NCBI GenBank assembly: GCA_013151235.1
Contig: JAADIO010000007.1
Span: forward strand, 1-19,831
DNA length: 19,831 nucleotides
Reading direction: 5' to 3'
From: Deltaproteobacteria bacterium
Lineage (GTDB): Bacteria > CG2-30-53-67
Shown here: positions 1-8,415 of the stretch, one piece after another
Layout: the number at the start of each line of letters is the position of its first letter
Numbering within the stretch: the first letter of the stretch is position 1
Program-made: the position numbers and the translations under genes
The notes under the pieces: generated by a model
Databases searched by the model: none
What the model saw: the letters and a program-made list of their open reading frames with translations, nothing else
Told to the model about the DNA's origin: nothing

Positions 1-1323
1 ATCCAGAAGATTGTCGAGAATCTTTTGAAAAACATCCCCGGGATCGGGGAATCGATGCTGAAGGTGGCGAAACGGCTGGAGGATTCGCTGAAAGGACTGG
101 TGGTTCCCGGCATGGTCTTCGAGGAACTTGGGTTCGAGTATGTCGGGCCGATTCAGGGACATCGTTTTGACCGGTTGATTCAGACCTTCGAAAATGTGAA
201 GAAGCTCAACCGGCCGGTCCTGGTCCATGTGGCGACACAGAAGGGAAAGGGGTATGAGCCGGCCGAAGAAAGGCCTTCTCTTTTTCACGGCGTGGGACCC
301 TTCGACCGGGAGACGGGACTCCTCCGGAAAAAACCGGACGGCCCCCCGGCCTATACGGAGGTTTTCGGCAGGATCCTGACCCGTCTGGCCTTCGAAGACG
401 AGAAGATCGTCGCCGTTTCCGCAGCCATGCCGGGAGGCACGGGACTGAAATATTTTGCCGGGAAGTTTCCCGAACGGTTCTACGACGTCGGAATCGCCGA
501 GCAGCACGGCGTGACCTTCTCGGGCGGGCTGGCGGCGGAAGGGTTCAAGCCGGTGGCGGCAATTTACTCCACTTTCCTGCAGCGGGCGTACGACCAGATT
601 GTCCATGATGTCTGTCTGCCCGATCTTCCCGTGGTCTTTGCCCTGGATCGGGCCGGACTCGTCGGAGACGACGGGCCGACCCATCACGGCAATTTCGATC
701 TTTCCTATCTGAGGCATATACCCAATCTGATTGTCATGTCTCCCAAGGATGAGAATGAACTTCAGAACATGATCAAGACGGCCCTCGATTGCGGCCATCC
801 TGCGGCGGTCCGTTATCCGAGGGGGACCGGGGAGGGGGTGGAACTTGATCCCTACCCGAGGGCGCTGACCGTCGGGGAAGCCGAGCGTTTGACCCTTGGG
901 TCGGATGCGGCCATCTTCGCCGTCGGCCATACCGTAAATCCTGCCTTACGTGCGGCGAGATTGCTCAATCGGAAGGGGATTCATGTCTCGGTCATCAACG
1001 CCCGATTCATCAAGCCGGTGGACCGAAAGATGATTCGGGAACTGGCCGAAGAGACGGACTGTTTCGTCACGGTGGAAGAGAACTCTCTTCTCGGCGGATT
1101 CGGGAGCGCCGTCCTTGAGGTGATTGCAGAGGAAAGGCTTTGGGACCTGCGTGTTCATCGGATCGGTCTGCCCGACCATTTTATTGAACAGGGGCCGCAG
1201 GATCTGCTGCGCAGAAAATACGGACTCGACGAGAAGGGGATTGCCCGTCAGGTGGAACGTTTTCTGCGTACCCGGCGTACGGATCCCGCCCTTGACTTTC
1301 TGCATGAAAACAAGAATCGATAA
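1..1323 (+). CDS. dxs: 1-deoxy-D-xylulose-5-phosphate synthase, C-terminal part (5' end outside window)
   Basis: DXS condenses pyruvate and glyceraldehyde 3-phosphate with thiamine diphosphate, the first step of the MEP isoprenoid pathway in the cytoplasm. The reading frame is open to the left edge, so the first listed base is not a start. About 440 residues are present of a family usually near 630. Visible landmarks are the end of the TPP-binding domain ([15 protein letters not shown], then [14 protein letters not shown]), the pyrimidine-binding domain with [12 protein letters not shown], whose Glu codon at 499-501 is the expected TPP-activating residue, then [10 protein letters not shown] and [15 protein letters not shown], and the C-terminal transketolase domain. 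The stop TAA is at 1321-1323. The gene overlaps tlyA by 20 bases, suggesting translational coupling. In related bacteria ispA and xse genes often lie upstream, but that part is not in view. Confidence 0.97.
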   Translation: MQKIVENLLKNIPGIGESMLKVAKRLEDSLKGLVVPGMVFEELGFEYVGPIQGHRFDRLIQTFENVKKLNRPVLVHVATQKGKGYEPAEERPSLFHGVGPFDRETGLLRKKPDGPPAYTEVFGRILTRLAFEDEKIVAVSAAMPGGTGLKYFAGKFPERFYDVGIAEQHGVTFSGGLAAEGFKPVAAIYSTFLQRAYDQIVHDVCLPDLPVVFALDRAGLVGDDGPTHHGNFDLSYLRHIPNLIVMSPKDENELQNMIKTALDCGHPAAVRYPRGTGEGVELDPYPRALTVGEAERLTLGSDAAIFAVGHTVNPALRAARLLNRKGIHVSVINARFIKPVDRKMIRELAEETDCFVTVEENSLLGGFGSAVLEVIAEERLWDLRVHRIGLPDHFIEQGPQDLLRRKYGLDEKGIARQVERFLRTRRTDPALDFLHENKNR

Positions 1324-2032
1324 ACTCCTTGTGAGTCGTCATCTGGCGCCCAGCCGGGAAAAGGCCCGGGCCATGATCCTGGCCGGGCAGGTGATCGTGG
1401 ATGACAAACGGGTGGACAAGCCGGGAACCCTGGTGGAAACGGAAGATGCGATCCGGGTTCGTGACGGTGGAAATCCCTACGTAAGCCGCGGCGGGCTGAA
1501 GCTGGCAAAGGCGCTTCAAACCTTTCAGCCCGAGCTTCATGGCAAGGTGACGCTTGATGTGGGCGCCTCCACCGGGGGGTTCACCGACTGTCTTCTCCGA
1601 GGCGGGGTGAAAAAGGTCTACGCCCTTGATGTGGGCTATGGGCAGCTTGCCTGGTCGCTCCGCCAGGATCCCAGGGTGGTCGCCATCGAGCGGACCAATA
1701 TCCGGCATGTCACGCCTGCAATCCTGCCGGAGCCCTTTGATCTTGTCACGATTGATGTCGCCTTTATCTCCCTGACCTATGTGTTGCCGGTTGTGACTCC
1801 GCTGTTGAAGGATCATGGAGAGATCATTGCACTGATCAAACCGCAATTTGAAGTCGGAAAAGGGGAGGTCGGGAAGAATGGGGTTGTGCGGGATCCTGCG
1901 AAGCATGAAGCCGTGGTGGAGAAGATCAGGTCTTTTGCGGAAGGGATCGGTCTTGTGCCTTCAGGTGTGATCGAGTCACCGATCCTGGGACCGAAGGGGA
2001 ACAGGGAGTTTGTGATTTATTTGAAGGGGTAG
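1304..2032 (+). CDS. tlyA: TlyA family S4-domain/FtsJ-like rRNA 2'-O-methyltransferase
   Basis: The 242-residue product matches the TlyA family, annotated as haemolysin A or 16S/23S rRNA 2'-O-methyltransferase. An S4 RNA-binding domain fills roughly residues 1-60 ([32 protein letters not shown]). The linker has the family motif [14 protein letters not shown], followed by a Rossmann methyltransferase domain with the SAM-binding motif [14 protein letters not shown] and later [11 protein letters not shown]. The frame stays open upstream inside dxs, but the S4 domain begins exactly at the ATG at 1304, so that start is chosen. It has no clear ribosome binding site of its own, consistent with coupling to dxs, which ends 20 bases later. 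Family members methylate ribosomal RNA; the haemolysin name is historical. Confidence 0.95.
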   Translation: MKTRIDKLLVSRHLAPSREKARAMILAGQVIVDDKRVDKPGTLVETEDAIRVRDGGNPYVSRGGLKLAKALQTFQPELHGKVTLDVGASTGGFTDCLLRGGVKKVYALDVGYGQLAWSLRQDPRVVAIERTNIRHVTPAILPEPFDLVTIDVAFISLTYVLPVVTPLLKDHGEIIALIKPQFEVGKGEVGKNGVVRDPAKHEAVVEKIRSFAEGIGLVPSGVIESPILGPKGNREFVIYLKG

Positions 2033-2139
2033 GGCAAAAGAACAAAGGCACAGAGGGGCAAAGGGGCAAAGGCACAGAGGCAAGGGCAAAGGCATGAACC
2101 ACGGGGAACACGGGGAAAATACAAAATGAAAAACAAAAG
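2033..2139. repeat. Purine-rich degenerate repeat spacer
   Basis: The spacer between tlyA and the glycosylase gene is almost all A, G and C on this strand, with very few T. CAAAGGCACAGAGG occurs exactly twice, at 2043-2056 and 2067-2080, with a partial third copy beginning near 2087. ACCACGGGGAACACGGGG follows near 2098, and AAAGATGA-like units run up to 2155. No gene, terminator or convincing promoter is visible. From memory, similar CACAGAGG/ACACGGGG low-complexity strings occur in intergenic DNA of environmental bacteria, but no function can be assigned here. Confidence 0.6.
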
Positions 2140-2154
2140 ATGAAAGATGAAAAG

Positions 2155-2858
2155 ATGAATCCCAACTCCCCCCGTGACGAAATGTTGCAGATCGTCGGTG
2201 ATCTGAAGCGCCGTCTTTCTCTTCAGATGCCGGAAATCCCTTGGTGTGATGTGGTGCAGGAGGATGCGGAGAGGGGAGGTAAATCGATGGCGGCGGTGGA
2301 TCATACTCTTGAACGTGCAACCACTCTGGATGAGGTGCGGGCGATTCTCGGTGACTGCACCCGCTGCCGTCTGCATGAAAAACGGCAAAAGATTGTTTTC
2401 GGACAGGGCAATCCCGATGCCCGTCTGATGTTCGTTGGGGAAGGTCCCGGCGCCGATGAAGACCGTCAGGGGCTCGCCTTTGTCGGGAGGGCCGGGCAGC
2501 TTCTGACAAAGATCATTGCCGCCATCGGTTTGAGCCGTGAGGAGGTTTTTATCGCTAATATCGTTAAGTGCCGTCCACCGGGAAACCGGGATCCCCAGGA
2601 GGATGAGATCCGGGAATGCATCCCGTTTCTCAAGGCACAGATCAACGTGATCCGGCCGAAGATTATCTGTACACTCGGGGCGCCGGCGTCGAAGACGAGA
2701 CCACCGCGCCGATCTCAAAACTGCGCGGCCGGTTCCACGACATGGACGGGATTGCTGTGATGCCGACCTATCATCCAGCCTACCTTCTCCGGAATCCCGC
2801 GCAGAAGAGACCTGTATGGGAAGACATGCAAAAGGTGCAGGCTTTCTATCAGGAGTGA
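2155..2858 (+). pseudogene. Type 4 uracil-DNA glycosylase, frameshifted
   Basis: Type 4 uracil-DNA glycosylases are Fe-S enzymes that excise uracil from DNA. The first part (to about 2697) has the cluster cysteines in [14 protein letters not shown] and ECIPFL, with the 16-residue spacing expected between the last two, and the active-site motif [20 protein letters not shown]. The second part continues two frames away from about 2700 with [10 protein letters not shown] and the second active-site motif PTYHPAYLLRNP, ending at the TGA at 2856-2858. Joined, the two give a family-length protein of about 235 residues. Unshifted, the frame ends at 2760 without the His motif. Between the codons for SKT and TTAPISKL only two bases (2698-2699) remain where relatives have about three residues, so a 7-base deletion is likely. 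The ATG at 2155 is preferred over 2140 because the family-like sequence begins there. The break may be real decay or an assembly error. Confidence 0.85.
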
Positions 2859-2870
2859 GTCCGGAGCTTT

Positions 2871-4793
2871 ATGGAAGGGGGGAGGGGGGATTTGTCATCT
2901 TTCGACCGGTTCCGGCCGGCCGGCGATCGGGAAGGTTTCATGAAACAGATTCTTGAAGAGAGTGCAAAAGATGCCGGATCACTGAAATATGTTCGTCTTC
3001 ACCGTCAGGAAATCGGTGAACTCTTCGGGGATCCTCTGCCGCGCCTGCCTCATGGGGATGAAGGAGCCGACGGCCGGTACAGAATCCATGTGGACTTTTT
3101 TGCCTCCTTCGGTCTTCTCGTGCGGGAATGGTTGCAGTCTGCCTCGCAAAGTGTTTCGGAATCCGTCGATCTTGCTGCCGGGGAGGATCCTTCCGGAAAA
3201 CTCCTCGATGCGTTGACAAAGGTGGGAGTCCGGGCTGTCTTGCAGGGACGCCGGAATGGGCTATATAATCTCTTTTTCCTTTCTCTCTCCAAGGTCTTCG
3301 CCGAGGCCGTCAACGATTTCTATTCCCGGGGCGGCCGGAAGCCTTATCACAAGTTTCTTCTCCACCCGGCGCTCTCCGCCCTGTTGGTCCAGGTTCACCA
3401 ACGGGTCCGGCAGGAAGTGGAGACCACAAAGCCCGGGGCCGCCGCCTTTCACCTCGGAACCGACTTCAACGATTCCCTGCTGCGGGCGGTCCTTTATGAT
3501 CAGCTTTCCTGTGTGACCACCGAACGGGAAGATGTGACCGTCGAAAATGTCCTGGGTATTTGTAACCCTCGTTTTCCGCTTGCACTGGAAGGTTTCAGGG
3601 AGATTTATCGAATTCTGCGAAAGCGGCTCCAGCAGGTTCTGGATGGGCGCCGGGAATCGGGAAGAGAGGAACTGGAAACGATACTCGGCGTTGAAGACCT
3701 GTCGGAGCAGTCTCCGGCCGTACTTCTGAATCAACCGGGCGTACTCCGTTATCTCTTCCTGGATTATGAAAATGTAGGCAAACCGATTCGCTCTTCCCGG
3801 TTATTGCGCGGGCAGGGAATTTCTTACGCCTTCCTTTGCACAACATATCTGGATCTGATTACCGTCCTGAAACGGAATGAAGTTATTCAGTTGCTGAAGA
3901 GACGTGTAGAGATCCTCTCCGATCGTCAGGCGGCCCGTTCCGAGGAACTCTACAGTGCCGGGAGTCTCTACCGTTTCTTTGAAGAGGGAAGGATCCTGAA
4001 CGATGCACGGGAGGTCACCACCGTCTTCCTCGATCTGCGGGGGTTTACGAGCAAGTCCGAGGAAGCGATCTCCGCCGAGGAGTTGACGGATCAGCTCTAT
4101 GCCCTCTTTGACCCGATTGTCCCGTTGGTGCATGAGTTCAATGGTGAGATCGATAAATTTACCGGTGACGGGATGATGATCACCTTCGGTGTGGGCGGCC
4201 GGAAAAAAGCGGACCCTTTGAATGCGCTTCGCTTGGCCATCCGGGTTCAGGAGAACGTCCGGGCCTTGCGCAGTTCCGGCAAAACGGAGTTTGAGATGGG
4301 AATCTCCATCCATTCGGGAACCGTTTTCGTGGCCCATTTCTTTGCCGGGGATGAGAGTGTTGACCGGACGGTGATCGGTCGGAATGTCAATATCGCCGGG
4401 CGTCTCTCCTCCGCCGGAGATCTTGTCCGGCATGAACGGGAGAAGCAGGAATTTGATGATCTGGTAAATTCTCTCTCGCTCAGTCTGGGACATGAAGAGG
4501 ATCGGTCCGGGTTTCTGAAAACAGTCCGGACCCGGAAAAATATCGGTCGGCCGATCTCCGGGGTTTCCGTCGATGGAGAGGGAAACCTCTACAACCAGGG
4601 AGTGGTCGTCAGCCATCAGACGGTGGAAACAATCGGGAAACTTGTAACGCTTCAGTCCGGCGAAGATCAGGAGATGGGCTTTCTCTATTTTCGCGATCCC
4701 GTTCTCGACCGGACCGTCAGCCTCTATTATGTCGGCGACGTCAAGTTCAAGGGAGTGGAGAGCGCCTTTCCGGTCTATGCGGTACTGCTGTGA
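2871..4793 (+). CDS. Class III adenylate/guanylate cyclase-domain protein with unknown N-terminal half
   Basis: The protein has about 640 residues, no visible membrane segment and no signal peptide, so it is probably cytoplasmic. Residues about 25-375 look helical and match no domain I recognise. Residues about 380-520 are a class III nucleotide cyclase homology domain: VTTVFLDLRGFTS with metal Asp388, IDKFTGDGMMITFG with Lys429 and metal Asp433, and TVIGRNVNIAGRL with Asn507 and Arg511 for the transition state. The usual adenine-selecting Asp/Thr position in that motif is Arg504, so the purine substrate is uncertain. About 95 further residues separate the Asn/Arg motif from the closing KGVESAFPVYAVLL, longer than typical. 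The start could instead be the ATG at 2940, which has GGAAGG five bases upstream. The gene begins 12 bases after the broken glycosylase gene. The product would be cAMP or a related signal. Confidence 0.85.
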   Translation: MEGGRGDLSSFDRFRPAGDREGFMKQILEESAKDAGSLKYVRLHRQEIGELFGDPLPRLPHGDEGADGRYRIHVDFFASFGLLVREWLQSASQSVSESVDLAAGEDPSGKLLDALTKVGVRAVLQGRRNGLYNLFFLSLSKVFAEAVNDFYSRGGRKPYHKFLLHPALSALLVQVHQRVRQEVETTKPGAAAFHLGTDFNDSLLRAVLYDQLSCVTTEREDVTVENVLGICNPRFPLALEGFREIYRILRKRLQQVLDGRRESGREELETILGVEDLSEQSPAVLLNQPGVLRYLFLDYENVGKPIRSSRLLRGQGISYAFLCTTYLDLITVLKRNEVIQLLKRRVEILSDRQAARSEELYSAGSLYRFFEEGRILNDAREVTTVFLDLRGFTSKSEEAISAEELTDQLYALFDPIVPLVHEFNGEIDKFTGDGMMITFGVGGRKKADPLNALRLAIRVQENVRALRSSGKTEFEMGISIHSGTVFVAHFFAGDESVDRTVIGRNVNIAGRLSSAGDLVRHEREKQEFDDLVNSLSLSLGHEEDRSGFLKTVRTRKNIGRPISGVSVDGEGNLYNQGVVVSHQTVETIGKLVTLQSGEDQEMGFLYFRDPVLDRTVSLYYVGDVKFKGVESAFPVYAVLL

Positions 4794-4831
4794 TGTGCAA
4801 TCTTTGCGAACACAATTTTTCTTCTTTTCTG

Positions 4832-4860
4832 TTGTCCCATCCTGAAAAATGTTTTATAAT
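4832..4860 (+). promoter_or_regulatory. Sigma-70-type promoter for the glycan locus
   Basis: TTGTCC at 4832-4837 is followed after exactly 17 bases by a perfect TATAAT at 4855-4860. Transcription should start near 4867, giving a leader of about 85 bases before the GT2 gene at 4952. It lies in the only sizeable gap (4794-4951) between the cyclase and the glycosyltransferase genes, which is AT-rich. No clear terminator for the cyclase gene is visible in the gap. Confidence 0.65.
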
Positions 4861-4951
4861 TTAAGAAGTTAGCGGTCAGGTGGTGAAAAGTTTGTGAGCG
4901 TTCGCTGCAATCTTTCTTCTTTTCCTTCAGAATTTTATTGAGTTCGTAATT

Positions 4952-5896
4952 ATGCCGAAACCGATGATCTCCGTCGTGGTTCCCGTCTATGACGAGGAGG
5001 GGAGCCTTGAAGTGCTTGCTTCTGAAATCCGAACGGTCCTTGGTCCCCTGCCGAACGAATACGAAGTGATTTTCGTGAATGACGGCAGCCGGGACGGTTC
5101 CACTGCGAGATTGGCGGCCTTGCATAAAGACGATCCCACGGTGAAGGTGGTGGAACTGCGAGATAACTTCGGGAAATCGGTCGCCCTGTCGGTGGGATTC
5201 GAGCACGCGAACGGGGAGATCATCTTCACCATGGACGCCGACCTGCAGGACGATCCGAAGGAGATTCCCCGGTTTCTGGAAAAAATAGAGGAAGGTTACG
5301 ACCTTGTCTCCGGCTGGAAATTCAAGCGCCACGACCCGGTGGGCAAGACATTCCCTTCGAAGATCTTCAACCGGGTCGTTTCCATGATGACCGGTATCAA
5401 ACTGCACGATTTCAACTGCGGTTTCAAATGCTACCGGCGGGTGGTCGTGCAAAATGTCCGGATCTACGGTGAACTGCACCGCTTCGTCCCGGTCCTGGCC
5501 CGCTGGAAAGGGTTCCGGGTGGCGGAGATCAAGGTCGATCATCACCCGAGGCTGCACGGGGTATCCAAGTACGGAGTGGAGCGGTTTACGCGCGGGTTCC
5601 TCGATCTGCTGACAGTTCTCTTCCTGACCCGCTACCTGAAACGGCCGCTCCACCTCTTCGGGGGAATCGGCCTCTTCTGTCTGGTCCCCGGTCTGCTCCT
5701 GAGCGCATGGTTCGTGATTCAATGGCTGATCGGTGTTCCCATGCATGTCCGGCCCTTCATGGTCTTCGGCTGGGTGGCGATCATCCTCGGCATACAGTTC
5801 ATCTCAATGGGGCTTTTGGGGGAGATGCTGATCCATTCGTTTCACACCTATAAGCAGCGGGAAGACCCGTCGATTATCCGTAGAACCATGCTGTAG
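4952..5896 (+). CDS. GT2 family polyprenyl-phosphate-type glycosyltransferase (DPM1/ArnC-like)
   Basis: The 314-residue membrane glycosyltransferase has an N-terminal GT-A domain: ISVVVPVYDEEGSLEVL, VNDGSRDGS and the metal-binding DADLQDD at residues 95-101. The FNCGFKCYRR stretch and FVPVLARWKGF are typical of enzymes that load a sugar onto a polyprenyl phosphate. Two hydrophobic segments (about 232-262 and 269-295) anchor the C-terminus in the membrane, as in this group. The expected product is a polyprenyl-phosphate sugar donor, such as a GT-C enzyme would use on the other side of the membrane. The ATG at 4952 has only a weak ribosome binding site, but GT2 homology begins directly after it. 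The sugar cannot be told from sequence. It is the first gene after the promoter at 4832-4860. Confidence 0.9.
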   Translation: MPKPMISVVVPVYDEEGSLEVLASEIRTVLGPLPNEYEVIFVNDGSRDGSTARLAALHKDDPTVKVVELRDNFGKSVALSVGFEHANGEIIFTMDADLQDDPKEIPRFLEKIEEGYDLVSGWKFKRHDPVGKTFPSKIFNRVVSMMTGIKLHDFNCGFKCYRRVVVQNVRIYGELHRFVPVLARWKGFRVAEIKVDHHPRLHGVSKYGVERFTRGFLDLLTVLFLTRYLKRPLHLFGGIGLFCLVPGLLLSAWFVIQWLIGVPMHVRPFMVFGWVAIILGIQFISMGLLGEMLIHSFHTYKQREDPSIIRRTML

Positions 5897-5986
5897 AATT
5901 TCTGTACGGAAGAAGAGATTGATCTACCGGGAAACAGGCCGATATGTACAGGATCCGCTCCCTGGAGTTGTGTATTGTTCAATGGG

Positions 5987-7273
5987 ATGATGAATAGAGG
6001 TGACACTCTTGCGAAGAAAAGGCTCCTGTCAAACTTCGCTTCGCTTTCCGTCCTTCAGGGGGCGAATTACCTGTTGCCCTTCATAACCCTTCCCTATCTT
6101 GTCCGTGTTCTTGGGCCGGAGAAGTTCGGGCTTGTCGCCTTCGCCCAGGCCTTTATACAGTATTTCAATATCCTGACCGATTACGGGTTCAACCTTTCGG
6201 CTACCCGCGAGATATCCATACACAGGGAAGATGGTAACGAGTTGTCCGGGATATTCAGCGCCGTCATGATGATAAAGCTTGCACTGCTGGCCCTGTCGGC
6301 GGTCATCATGTTATGCATCGTCTTTTCTTTCGGCAGGTTCTATCAGCAACGGCTGGTATATTACTATGCCTTCGGCATGGTGGCGGGGCAGTGCATATTC
6401 CCCGTCTGGTTTTTTCAGGGGATGGAAAGGATGAAATATATCACCTTCCTGAATATATCGGCCAGGCTGATCTTCACAGTCTGCATCTTTGTCTTCGTTC
6501 ATGACGTGAATGATTACATCTATGTACCCCTGATCAACTCACTGGGTTTCATGACGGCAGGCATTCTCGCCTTCGTGATCGTCTTTAAGGACTTCCACGT
6601 GCGGTTTACACTCCCTTCCGTGGAAAGGATAAGGCACCAGTTGAAAGAAGGTTGGCATATATTCATCTCCACCGTTGCAATCAGCCTGTACACGACCTCC
6701 AATACGTTCATACTGGGGCTCCTGACCAATGACACCATCGTAGGGTACTATTCCGCGGCGGAGAAGATCATCAGGGCCGTACAGGGGCTGTTGACTCCGG
6801 TCTCCCAGGCGGTCTATCCCTATGTAAGCCGGTTGATTCATACGGCGAGGGGAGAGGGGATCCGGTTCCTGCGCAGAATGACGGTCATGGTCGGAGGTGT
6901 AAGTTTCGTCCTTTCTGCGATCATCTTTTTCTCGGCGGGTATAATCGTAAGGCTGGTTCTGGGCGGCCGGTATTCGGAATCCGTTGCGGTCCTGAGGATA
7001 CTCTCCTTCCTCCCCTTTGTCATTGCGTTGAGCAACATATTCGGGATCCAGACCATGCTGAACCTGGGTTACAAGAAGGCTTTCTCCAGGATATTAATCG
7101 GTGCGAGTCTGTTGAATATCGTCCTTGCGTTCATCCTTGTTCCTCCGTTCCGGCAGACAGGCATATCCTTTGCCGTCCTGGTTTCGGAGACCGTCGTTAC
7201 GGTTTCCATGTTTGTCTACCTGCAAGGAAGAGGGATCCGGATGTTGGGAGGCAAGGTATGCCGGACTATATAG
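5987..7273 (+). CDS. wzx: Wzx-like polysaccharide/lipid-linked glycan flippase
   Basis: The roughly 428-residue, strongly hydrophobic protein has about 12-14 predicted membrane helices. It begins with the RfbX/Wzx-type signature LPYLVRVLGPEKFGLVAF, then FNILTDYGFNLSATREIS, both characteristic of the MOP-superfamily PST flippases that move undecaprenyl-linked oligosaccharide units to the periplasmic face. Start choice is uncertain. The frame opens at a TTG at 5975, and ATG codons lie at 5987 and 5990; none has a strong ribosome binding site, and an ATG is preferred. The 3' end overlaps glf by 16 bases. ATA and AGG codons are frequent here and in glf, unlike in the genes before 5900, which hints at a different origin. 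Confidence 0.9.
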   Translation: MMNRGDTLAKKRLLSNFASLSVLQGANYLLPFITLPYLVRVLGPEKFGLVAFAQAFIQYFNILTDYGFNLSATREISIHREDGNELSGIFSAVMMIKLALLALSAVIMLCIVFSFGRFYQQRLVYYYAFGMVAGQCIFPVWFFQGMERMKYITFLNISARLIFTVCIFVFVHDVNDYIYVPLINSLGFMTAGILAFVIVFKDFHVRFTLPSVERIRHQLKEGWHIFISTVAISLYTTSNTFILGLLTNDTIVGYYSAAEKIIRAVQGLLTPVSQAVYPYVSRLIHTARGEGIRFLRRMTVMVGGVSFVLSAIIFFSAGIIVRLVLGGRYSESVAVLRILSFLPFVIALSNIFGIQTMLNLGYKKAFSRILIGASLLNIVLAFILVPPFRQTGISFAVLVSETVVTVSMFVYLQGRGIRMLGGKVCRTI

Positions 7274-8406
7274 TAGTGGGATCAGGTTTCGCGGGAAGTG
7301 TAATCGCAGAGCGGATCGCGAACGTCCTTGACCGCAATGTCCTGGTGATAGAGAAAAGGAGTCATGTCGGCGGCAACTGTTATGATTCCAGGGATGCAAC
7401 CGGTATCCTGGTCCACCGTTACGGCCCTCATCTCTTCCACACGAACCGGAAGGACGTCTTTGACTATCTTTCCGGTTTTACCGGCTGGCGTACATACCAT
7501 CACCGGGTCCTGGCCTGTGTAGGCGACAGGAAGATACCCCTGCCGTTCGATCTGAAGACATTACACATGGTATTTCCTGAAGAGACGGCGGCAGGGATCG
7601 AGAGCAGACTCGTCAGACGTTATCAATACGGCACAAAGGTTCCCATCCTGGATCTCATGAAGGAGGATGACCCCTCCTTAAGGCTGCTTGCGGATTATAT
7701 ATACAACAATATATTCCTGAATTACACGGCAAAGCAGTGGGGAGTAAGGCCGGAGGATGTGGATCCTGCGGTGACCGCCAGGGTGCCGGTCCTTGTCGGC
7801 AGGAACGACGGATATTTCGATGATCGTTACCAGGCGGTTCCTGAAGAAGGCTATTCCAGGATGTTTGAATGTATGCTGGATCATCCGAAGATTGAGCTGA
7901 TGCCGGGCACCGACTCCGGTGATGTGCTGTCCGTCAACCCCACGACCGGCAGGATATATTTCAAGGGGGTGGAGTTCAGGGGCAAGGTCGTCTTCACCGG
8001 CATGATTGATGAACTCTTCGGTTTCAAACTGGGGGCGCTTTCCTACCGTTCCTTGGACCTGGAGTTCGAGACGCTTGATCAGGAATATTACCAGGAGGTC
8101 GCCACCGTTAATTATCCCAACGATCATGCCTTCACGAGGATCACCGAGTTCAGGCATATTCACCCGGTGGATGTAAACAGGACGGTCATCCTGAAAGAAT
8201 ATCCGAAGACATACAGGGCGGGAAGGGATATACCTTACTATCCTGCTCTTACGAATGAAACCGCTGATCTATATGAAAAATACAAGGCTCTTGCCGCCCG
8301 GTCAGAAAACCTGGTCCTCGTCGGGAGACTGGCGGAGTACAAGTATTATGACATGGACGATATCGTCAAGAGGTCGCTGGATCTGTTCGAGGAAGAAATC
8401 AGGTGA
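7258..8406 (+). CDS. glf: UDP-galactopyranose mutase
   Basis: This flavoenzyme interconverts UDP-galactopyranose and UDP-galactofuranose, the donor for galactofuranose (Galf) residues. The 382-residue length is normal. The N-terminal FAD fold shows VVGSGFAGSVIAER (Gly8, Gly10, Gly13) and Glu32, followed by HVGGNCYD. Family motifs YGPHLFHTN (about 55-63), YTAKQWG, FDDRYQAVPEEGY and FTGMIDELF are all present, with the late arginine-rich TRITEFRHI. The start ATG at 7258 lies inside the end of the flippase gene and has GGGAGG a few bases upstream. Together with the next gene it implies that the glycan made here contains Galf. Confidence 0.97.
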   Translation: MPDYIVVGSGFAGSVIAERIANVLDRNVLVIEKRSHVGGNCYDSRDATGILVHRYGPHLFHTNRKDVFDYLSGFTGWRTYHHRVLACVGDRKIPLPFDLKTLHMVFPEETAAGIESRLVRRYQYGTKVPILDLMKEDDPSLRLLADYIYNNIFLNYTAKQWGVRPEDVDPAVTARVPVLVGRNDGYFDDRYQAVPEEGYSRMFECMLDHPKIELMPGTDSGDVLSVNPTTGRIYFKGVEFRGKVVFTGMIDELFGFKLGALSYRSLDLEFETLDQEYYQEVATVNYPNDHAFTRITEFRHIHPVDVNRTVILKEYPKTYRAGRDIPYYPALTNETADLYEKYKALAARSENLVLVGRLAEYKYYDMDDIVKRSLDLFEEEIR

Positions 8407-8415
8407 GGAGAAGCT

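Noticed and set aside
3801-4616. Minus-strand open frame of about 271 codons
   Set aside because: It is antisense to the conserved cyclase domain, with no motif of its own.
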